Assembly (NCBI RefSeq): GCF_959025735.1
Contig: NZ_CAUFJQ010000004.1
Location: forward strand, 1 to 35,324
Origin: an uncultured Streptococcus sp.
GTDB lineage: Bacteria; Bacillota; Bacilli; Lactobacillales; Streptococcaceae
Length of the DNA stretch: 35,324 nucleotides
Reading direction: 5' to 3'
Translations under genes and position numbers: made by a program
The notes under the pieces: generated by a model
Database searches by the model: none
Told to the model about the DNA's origin: nothing
What the model saw: the letters and a program-made list of their open reading frames with translations, nothing else
Shown: one piece after another, positions 30,242-35,324 of the stretch
How positions within the stretch are numbered: position 1 is the stretch's first letter
Layout: each line of letters begins with the position of its first letter

Positions 30242-30679
30242 ATGAAATACCTCGTTTTGGTCAGTCATGGTGGACTGGCAGAAGGTCTAAAAACATCACT
30301 AGCCATGTTTGCTGGTGATAAGATGGATCAGGTCATCGCAGTTGGACTCAAAGAAGGAAAATCGGTCGATGACTTCGCAGTTGATTTCAGAGAGAGCATT
30401 TCAGGATTGACAGCTGATGATTCTGTTTTGGTCTTGGCAGATATCGTAGGTGGTAGTCCATTAACCACTGCAGCCACGGTTCTAGAAGAAGCTGGAAAGC
30501 TCGATGGAGCCTTGATCCTTGGTGGGATGAACCTCACCATGGCTTTGACGGCAGTTGTGATGAAGGATGTGTTGGATGGAGACGATTTGTCAGCCACCAT
30601 CTTATCAGAAGCACGATCTGCACTACAGCCTTTTGAAGTTTCAGCCACTGGTGCTGAAGAAGATGATGACGATATTTAA
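30242..30679 (+). CDS. levD: PTS mannose/fructose-family EIIA
   Basis: A 145-residue cytoplasmic phosphocarrier that takes phosphate from HPr. The active His9 is in LVLVSHGGLAEGL. The second landmark is VLADIVGGSPLTTA, with the usual D-x-x-GGSP of EIIA-Man. The C-terminus is a run of acids (EEDDDDI), and there is no fused EIIB domain. SD AAAGGAGG eight bases before ATG. In S. mutans loss of LevD makes the lev regulon constitutive, so this subunit also feeds back on the LevQRST sensor. Confidence 0.93.
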   Translation: MKYLVLVSHGGLAEGLKTSLAMFAGDKMDQVIAVGLKEGKSVDDFAVDFRESISGLTADDSVLVLADIVGGSPLTTAATVLEEAGKLDGALILGGMNLTMALTAVVMKDVLDGDDLSATILSEARSALQPFEVSATGAEEDDDDI

Positions 30680-30693
30680 TAGGGAGGTACCTT

Positions 30694-31188
30694 ATGGTAG
30701 TAACATTTGTACGGATTGATGACCGCATGATTCACGGTCAGACAGTCACACGCTGGGCAAAGGAAAAACCATGTGATGGTTTGATTGCCGTAAACGATGC
30801 AGCAGCATCAAACAAGGTTTTGATTCAAGCTTACAAAGGCGCATCAGACAAGAAAACCTTTGTATGGACAAAGGAAGCCTTTAAAGAAAAATCAGCAAAA
30901 GTAACAGAATCAGATAGTCGTTACTTCTTGATCACCAAAAATCCAATCGATATGAAGGAAATTTTGGTCGACCAAGGGTTTGTCCCAGGTGATGTTAAAG
31001 AAATCATCGTAGGCCCTGCAAATGATCGTCCTGGAGCTGTAAAATTGGGAAATAACCAATCCATCACTCAGGAAGAAGCAGAAGCCTTCCAAGCTATTCA
31101 AGCAGCAGGCTACAAGGTGAAATTCCAATTGTTGCCAGATGTTTCCATCGGGTATTGGGATGATTTCAAATCAAAATTTGGTTTTTAA
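30694..31188 (+). CDS. levE: PTS mannose/fructose-family EIIB
   Basis: A 164-residue EIIB that passes phosphate from EIIA to the sugar. The phospho-His14 lies in VRIDDRMIHGQTVTRWAK, the family hallmark. The end QLLPDVSIGYWDDFKSKF is typical. A 14-base gap separates it from levD with GGGAGGTACC as SD. A perfect small hairpin follows its stop, before levF. Confidence 0.94.
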   Translation: MVVTFVRIDDRMIHGQTVTRWAKEKPCDGLIAVNDAAASNKVLIQAYKGASDKKTFVWTKEAFKEKSAKVTESDSRYFLITKNPIDMKEILVDQGFVPGDVKEIIVGPANDRPGAVKLGNNQSITQEEAEAFQAIQAAGYKVKFQLLPDVSIGYWDDFKSKFGF

Positions 31189-31190
31189 AA

Positions 31191-31210
31191 CTAACAGTCC
31201 TATCTGTTAG
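31191..31210 (+). other. Intra-operon hairpin between levE and levF
   Basis: CTAACAG (31191-31197) and CTGTTAG (31204-31210) form a perfect seven-base stem with a six-base loop, three bases after the levE stop. There is no T-run. It may stabilise or process the mRNA so that soluble and membrane subunits are made in different amounts. Confidence 0.55.
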
Positions 31211-31244
31211 GTAAATAAATTTACAAACAAAAGGAGCGTTTGTT

Positions 31245-32087
31245 ATGACAATTTCATGGATTCAAGCAATCTTGCTTGGTATTTTCGCCAGCTTGTCTTC
31301 AATGCCTGGTATGGGGGGTTCCAGTATCGGGAACTATACACTCGGTCGTCCTTTGATCGGTGGGTTGATTTCAGGTTTAATTCTTGGAGATGTGACAACC
31401 GGTATTATGGTCGGGGTTGCCCTTCAAGTCGTTTATATCGCCTTGGTAACACCTGGTGGTACCGTATCTGCCGATGTGCGTGCCATCTCTTACATCGGTG
31501 TTCCTCTTGCTATCTTGTTTGTGCATGCCAATAACATCACAGATGAAGCAGGAATCGCCGCAGCTGCAGCTCCAATCGGTGCAGCCGTTGGGACAATCGG
31601 TACAGTTCTTTTCTACGGTACCGCTACTATGAACTTGGTATGGCAACACATTGGTTGGAAAGCCGTTGAAGAAGGAAACTTCAAAAAACTCTACGCAGTT
31701 GACTGGGTTTACCCTTGGATCTCTCATTTCCTCTTCTCTTTCCTTCCAACAATGATTATCACCAAATACGGTGAAAACATGGTTGATTTGATGAAACAAT
31801 ACCTTCCTATGGATGGTTACTGGATGAAAGCCCTCTTTACAGTCGGTGCTCTTCTCCCATGTGTCGGTATTGCCATCTTGTTGAAACAAATTGTTACAGA
31901 AGCAACTGACTTCATTCCATTCTTTGTTGGATTTACCTTGGCGAAATCTCTCGGATTGAACTTGGTATCCAGTGCCGTTGTTTCATTAATCTTTGCAGTA
32001 ATCTACTATGAACTTGAAGTGATCAAATCGATGAAAGCTGCTCCAGCCGGAGTGGTGGACCAAGACGATGATGAGGAGGATATTTAA
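31245..32087 (+). CDS. levF: PTS mannose/fructose-family EIIC
   Basis: Polytopic sugar-channel subunit of 280 residues. The N-terminus ISWIQAILLGIFASLSSMPG and the sugar-site region YTLGRPLIGGLISGLILGD (given in part) are typical of EIIC-Man, as is VGVALQVVYIALVTPGG. The C-terminal end is acidic (DQDDDEEDI). SD AAAGGAGCG before ATG 31245. It partners with LevG in the membrane. The gene ends one base before the levG ATG. Confidence 0.95.
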   Translation: MTISWIQAILLGIFASLSSMPGMGGSSIGNYTLGRPLIGGLISGLILGDVTTGIMVGVALQVVYIALVTPGGTVSADVRAISYIGVPLAILFVHANNITDEAGIAAAAAPIGAAVGTIGTVLFYGTATMNLVWQHIGWKAVEEGNFKKLYAVDWVYPWISHFLFSFLPTMIITKYGENMVDLMKQYLPMDGYWMKALFTVGALLPCVGIAILLKQIVTEATDFIPFFVGFTLAKSLGLNLVSSAVVSLIFAVIYYELEVIKSMKAAPAGVVDQDDDEEDI

Positions 32088-32088
32088 A

Positions 32089-32925
32089 ATGGCTGATAGA
32101 AAGAAAATTTCAAAGAAAACATTAGCAAAAGCATTCCATCATTGGTATTATGGTCATTTGACTTGTTTCTCTCAAGAACATATGCAAACCTTCGGGTACT
32201 TGACTTCTATGCTTCCAATCGTAGAAGAAATGTATGACACAAAAGAAGAACAAAAGGATGCTATGCAAACCTATACGGCCTTCTTCAACACTGAACCACA
32301 ACTTGGATCTCTTGTTGTAGGGATCACAGCTGGTTTGGAAGAAGCGCGTGCAAACGGAGATGCAGTGGATGGCGAAACCATCAACGGTATGCGTGCCGGT
32401 TTGATGGGACCAATCGCTGGTATTGGTGACTCATTGGTTGTTGGTACCTTGATCCCAGTTCTCTTAGGGATTGCCCTTGGTCTTTCTAAGGGTGGGAACG
32501 TCGCTGGTGCTCTCTTCTACATCGTCGTATGGAACTTCTTAGTCTACTTTGGTATGCGCTTTGCCTTCTTCAAAGGTTACCAATTAGGGGATAAAGCCGT
32601 TGAATTCCTTGTAGGACCAAAAGGACAAGCTCTTCGTAAAGCGATCAGCGTTGTCGGTGGTATGGTTATCGGTGCCGTAGCAGCTACTTGGGTATCTGTT
32701 ACAACAGCCCTTCAATTCAAGAATTCTGAAGGAAAAGTCTTCTTGAACATCCAAGAAAAGATCGATGGTGTTTATCCAGGTCTCTTGACAGCAGCCTTCA
32801 TCACTCTTTGCTGGTGGTTGATGTCTAAGAAAAAAATTTCACCAAACAAAGTTATGTTACTTCTCGTTGTAGTTGCTTTGATCGGTGTTGCCCTTGGTAT
32901 CTTCGACCCACATCTTAAATACTAA
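32089..32925 (+). CDS. levG: PTS mannose/fructose-family EIID
   Basis: Second membrane subunit, 278 residues, unique to the mannose PTS family. Landmarks: FHHWYYGHLTCFSQEHMQTFGYL (in part), GLEEARANGD, MRAGLMGPIAGIGDSL and the C-terminal TM helices. I start at ATG 32089 (MADRKKISKKT), seven bases after GAGGAGGA at the end of levF; an in-frame ATG at 32068 lies inside levF before that SD. The mannose-family permeases are also common bacteriocin receptors. Confidence 0.95.
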   Translation: MADRKKISKKTLAKAFHHWYYGHLTCFSQEHMQTFGYLTSMLPIVEEMYDTKEEQKDAMQTYTAFFNTEPQLGSLVVGITAGLEEARANGDAVDGETINGMRAGLMGPIAGIGDSLVVGTLIPVLLGIALGLSKGGNVAGALFYIVVWNFLVYFGMRFAFFKGYQLGDKAVEFLVGPKGQALRKAISVVGGMVIGAVAATWVSVTTALQFKNSEGKVFLNIQEKIDGVYPGLLTAAFITLCWWLMSKKKISPNKVMLLLVVVALIGVALGIFDPHLKY

Positions 32926-32960
32926 GGTCAAGAAAAACGAATTTGCTAGTAGGAGTTTTT

Positions 32961-33010
32961 GAGAATGAAGTGAATGGACCTCCTTTACTTGCACTTCATT
33001 CTCAATTTTT
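32961..33010 (+). terminator. Hairpin terminator or attenuator between levG and levX
   Basis: GAGAATGAAGTG (32961-32972) and CACTTCATTCTC (32992-33003) form a perfect 12-base stem with a 19-base loop, followed by AATTTTT. The gene downstream has its SD just after, so partial read-through is likely. Confidence 0.75.
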
Positions 33011-33025
33011 ATTAGGAGGAATCCC

Positions 33026-33319
33026 ATGGTTACAAAACAAGAACTTGTCAATGGATATGAAACAGAAATCAAGTACCAACGCCATATGCTTGAAAACCTT
33101 GGTCGTTGGTTCAGCTTACTCTTTATCATTGCCAGTATTGGTGTGGTATTGATCTATCTCTTTCACAAAAGTTTCCTTCCACTCTTGATCCTCGGGATTT
33201 TACTAGCCTTGGTTGGAATTTTAGGCATGATTGTTTTTGGATATGGCATCTACCGCGGGCGGATCAATCTTCAAAAAGTGATCGATGATTTCAATCAAAA
33301 ATTGACAATTTTAAATTGA
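33026..33319 (+). CDS. levX: Two-TM small membrane protein, LevX position
   Basis: A 97-residue protein with a charged N-terminal helix (KQELVNGYETEIKYQRHMLENLGRW, in part), two adjacent TM helices (about 30-48 and 51-73) joined by a short HKSF loop, and a basic C-terminal helix. No catalytic motif is visible. By position, after levDEFG and before groES, it corresponds to levX of S. mutans, whose function is not established. SD TAGGAGGAAT before ATG 33026. It lies after a strong hairpin, so it is probably made at lower level than the PTS subunits. Confidence 0.78.
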   Translation: MVTKQELVNGYETEIKYQRHMLENLGRWFSLLFIIASIGVVLIYLFHKSFLPLLILGILLALVGILGMIVFGYGIYRGRINLQKVIDDFNQKLTILN

Positions 33320-33328
33320 TATTTTAGA

Positions 33329-33359
33329 AACATCTCATTTATTTTTGAGGTGTTTTTTT
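33329..33359 (+). terminator. Terminator after levX
   Basis: AACATCTCA (33329-33337) pairs with TGAGGTGTT (33346-33354), one U-G pair, followed by a T-run. It ends right before the groES -35. Confidence 0.9.
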
Positions 33360-33360
33360 C

Positions 33361-33388
33361 TTGACTATTTCTGACCAAGTGATACAAT
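33361..33388 (+). promoter_or_regulatory. groESL promoter
   Basis: TTGACT (33361-33366), a 16-base spacer and TACAAT (33383-33388) with TG one base upstream make a strong extended -10 promoter directly upstream of the CIRCE operator. Confidence 0.88.
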
Positions 33389-33399
33389 AGAAACATAAG

Positions 33400-33426
33400 T
33401 TAGCACTTACGTATAGAGAGTGCTAA
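33400..33426 (+). promoter_or_regulatory. CIRCE operator (HrcA binding site)
   Basis: TTAGCACTT-N9-GAGTGCTAA, the HrcA operator, with a single mismatch in the left arm (CTT in place of CTC). It begins 12 bases after the -10, so HrcA would block early elongation or initiation and is also within the 5' UTR. Confidence 0.95.
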
Positions 33427-33448
33427 AATCACGTATGGAGGAATGAAC

Positions 33449-33730
33449 ATGTTAAAACCATTAGGAGACCGTGTGGTCTTAAAAGTAGAAGAAAAAGAAC
33501 AGACTGTTGGAGGTTTTGTCCTCGCAGGTGCGAGCAAGGCTGATACAAAAACAGCTGAAGTAGTGGCCGTTGGTGAAGGTGTGCGTACCCTAAGTGGTGA
33601 ACTCATCGCTCCAGCTGTAAAAGCAGGAGACCACGTTTTGGTTGAAAGCCATGCAGGAATTGAAGTGAAAGATGGGGAAGAAACCTACACCATCGTTGGA
33701 ACAGCAAACATTCTTGCAATTGTAGAGTAA
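33449..33730 (+). CDS. groES: Co-chaperonin GroES
   Basis: Ten-kilodalton lid of the GroEL cage, 93 residues, heptameric. MLKPLGDRVVLKVEEKEQ and the mobile loop GGFVLAGASKADTKTAEVVAVG (in part) are clear, as is the C-terminal TIVGTANILAIVE. The start is ATG 33449, seven bases after GGAGG; an ATG at 33443 is in frame but only one base from the SD. Regulated by HrcA through CIRCE; groEL follows 21 bases later. Confidence 0.97.
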   Translation: MLKPLGDRVVLKVEEKEQTVGGFVLAGASKADTKTAEVVAVGEGVRTLSGELIAPAVKAGDHVLVESHAGIEVKDGEETYTIVGTANILAIVE

Positions 33731-33751
33731 GAGAAGAAAGAGGTAAGAGAA

Positions 33752-35324
33752 ATGGCAAAAGATATTAAATTTTCATCTGATGCACGTTCTGCAATGGTCC
33801 GTGGTGTCGATGTCTTAGCAGATACAGTGAAAGTCACATTGGGCCCTAAAGGACGCAATGTGGTTCTTGAAAAATCATTTGGTTCACCTTTGATCACAAA
33901 TGATGGGGTGACCATCGCAAAAGAAATCGAATTGGAAGATCATTTTGAGAATATGGGTGCTAAATTGGTGTCAGAAGTGGCTTCTAAGACCAATGATATC
34001 GCAGGTGACGGTACAACAACCGCAACGGTCTTGACCCAAGCCATCGTTCGTGAAGGGATCAAAAACGTCACCGCAGGTGCTAACCCAATTGGCATCCGCC
34101 GTGGGATCGAGACCGCTGTTGCAACAGCAGTAGAAGCTTTGAAAAACAATGCGATTCCAGTATCGAGCAAGGAAGCGATTGCTCAAGTAGCTGCTGTGTC
34201 TTCTCGTTCTGAAAAAGTCGGTGAGTACATCTCTGAAGCCATGGAAAAAGTTGGCAAAGATGGGGTTATCACCATTGAAGAGTCTCGTGGAATGGAGACA
34301 GAACTGGAAGTCGTTGAAGGCATGCAGTTTGACCGTGGTTACCTCTCACAATACATGGTCACTGACAATGAAAAGATGGTGGCAGACCTTGAAAATCCAT
34401 ACATTTTGATCACTGACAAGAAGATTTCAAATATCCAAGAAATCTTGCCATTGTTGGAAAGCATTCTTCAAAGCAACCGTCCACTCTTGATCATCGCTGA
34501 TGATGTCGATGGCGAAGCTCTTCCAACACTTGTCTTGAACAAGATCCGCGGTACCTTTAATGTCGTAGCTGTCAAGGCACCAGGATTTGGAGATCGCCGC
34601 AAAGCCATGCTCGAAGACATTGCCATCTTGACAGGTGGGACAGTCATTACAGACGATCTTGGTTTGGAATTGAAAGATGCAACCATTGAAGCCCTTGGTC
34701 AAGCAGCTAAAGTTTCAGTCGATAAAGACAGTACTGTCATTGTCGAAGGTTCTGGTAACCCAGAAGCGATCGCTAACCGTGTGGCGGTTATCAAGTCACA
34801 AATTGAAACCACAACCTCTGAATTTGACCGTGAAAAATTACAAGAACGTTTGGCCAAATTGTCAGGTGGTGTTGCCGTGATCAAGGTTGGTGCTGCAACA
34901 GAAACAGAATTGAAAGAAATGAAACTCCGTATCGAAGATGCCCTTAATGCGACTCGCGCAGCCGTTGAAGAAGGAATCGTTGCCGGAGGTGGTACAGCTC
35001 TTGTCAATGTTATCTCTGCAGTCGCAGCCCTTGAATTAGAAGGAGATGAAGCGACCGGACGCAATATCGTTCTTCGTGCTTTGGAAGAACCTGTGCGACA
35101 AATTGCCCACAATGCCGGTTACGAAGGTTCTATTGTGATTGATCGCTTGAAAAATGCCGAAGTCGGAACAGGTTTCAATGCTGCAACAGGTGAATGGGTG
35201 AATATGATTGATGCAGGAATCATCGACCCAGTTAAAGTGAGCCGTTCAGCCCTTCAAAACGCCGCTTCCGTAGCGAGTCTGATCTTGACGACCGAAGCAG
35301 TCGTAGCCAACAAACCAGAACCAG
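33752..35324 (+). CDS. groEL: Chaperonin GroEL (3' end cut by window)
   Basis: The first 524 codons of the 60-kDa chaperonin; the frame is open to the right edge, with roughly 16 residues and the stop missing. Seen: MAKDIKFSSDARSAMVRGVD, KVTLGPKGRNVVLEK, the ATP-binding GDGTTTATVL with the catalytic Asp, VKAPGFGDRRKAMLEDIAILTGG (in part), EEGIVAGGGTAL and LTTEAVVANKPEP. SD AGAGGTAAGAG before ATG 33752. Cotranscribed with groES from the CIRCE promoter. Confidence 0.98.
   Translation, partial: MAKDIKFSSDARSAMVRGVDVLADTVKVTLGPKGRNVVLEKSFGSPLITNDGVTIAKEIELEDHFENMGAKLVSEVASKTNDIAGDGTTTATVLTQAIVREGIKNVTAGANPIGIRRGIETAVATAVEALKNNAIPVSSKEAIAQVAAVSSRSEKVGEYISEAMEKVGKDGVITIEESRGMETELEVVEGMQFDRGYLSQYMVTDNEKMVADLENPYILITDKKISNIQEILPLLESILQSNRPLLIIADDVDGEALPTLVLNKIRGTFNVVAVKAPGFGDRRKAMLEDIAILTGGTVITDDLGLELKDATIEALGQAAKVSVDKDSTVIVEGSGNPEAIANRVAVIKSQIETTTSEFDREKLQERLAKLSGGVAVIKVGAATETELKEMKLRIEDALNATRAAVEEGIVAGGGTALVNVISAVAALELEGDEATGRNIVLRALEEPVRQIAHNAGYEGSIVIDRLKNAEVGTGFNAATGEWVNMIDAGIIDPVKVSRSALQNAASVASLILTTEAVVANKPEP

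Noticed and set aside
33437..33445. groES start at ATG 33443
   Set aside because: Only one base separates it from GGAGG; ATG 33449 has correct spacing and gives the normal MLKPLGD N-terminus.

Overview
This window comes from a Streptococcus chromosome, most likely an oral viridans species of the Sanguinis or Mitis type. The evidence is the gene content and order: rpoB-rpoC, the comY competence pilus operon followed by ackA, a five-function folate cluster ending in a FolB-FolK fusion, pepA-DUF4651-thioredoxin-ytpR-ssbB, and a CIRCE-controlled groES-groEL. Moderate GC, strong SD sequences, extended -10 promoters and TTCGAATA competence boxes fit this. No tRNA, rRNA, IS element, prophage or CRISPR array was found. 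rpoB is cut at the left edge and groEL at the right edge.

Layout. (1) 1-4551: end of rpoB, rpoC and its terminator. (2) 4746-9407: a self-contained exopolysaccharide operon, wedged between rpoC and the com genes. It encodes a UDP-GlcNAc 2-epimerase, a four-TM protein with a degenerate GGDEF-like domain, a 46-residue single-TM protein that is easy to overlook, a processive GT2 synthase and a membrane-anchored GH8 hydrolase. The logic resembles a synthase-dependent poly-ManNAc system. (3) 9567-16056: DUF1033, comYA to comYH and ackA, with a competence box before comYA and a catabolite (cre) box before ackA. (4) 16078-20621: a CPBP protease-like membrane protein, then folP-folC-folE-sulD behind a structured leader RNA. 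(5) 20622-23780: convergent and minus-strand genes (DUF1846 and pepA), with two related inverted-repeat (MITE-like) elements flanking DUF1846. (6) 23856-25671: DUF4651, thioredoxin, ytpR and competence-type ssbB. (7) 25759-33359: a LevQRST/LevDEFGX locus, in which two sugar-binding proteins without ABC permeases and a histidine kinase/response regulator pair sit next to a mannose-family PTS. (8) 33361-end: groES-groEL under a CIRCE operator.

How the parts work together. The com operon and ssbB carry the same variant competence box, so DNA uptake and single-strand protection should switch on together. The lev locus looks like an extracellular sugar-sensing complex that activates its own PTS through phased repeats upstream of levD, with a weaker catabolite-repression site at the promoter. 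The exopolysaccharide operon has the precursor enzyme, synthase, likely regulator and trimming hydrolase in one transcript. It is the best candidate here for a poorly described system. All functions are read from sequence motifs and recalled family knowledge; no database search was run.
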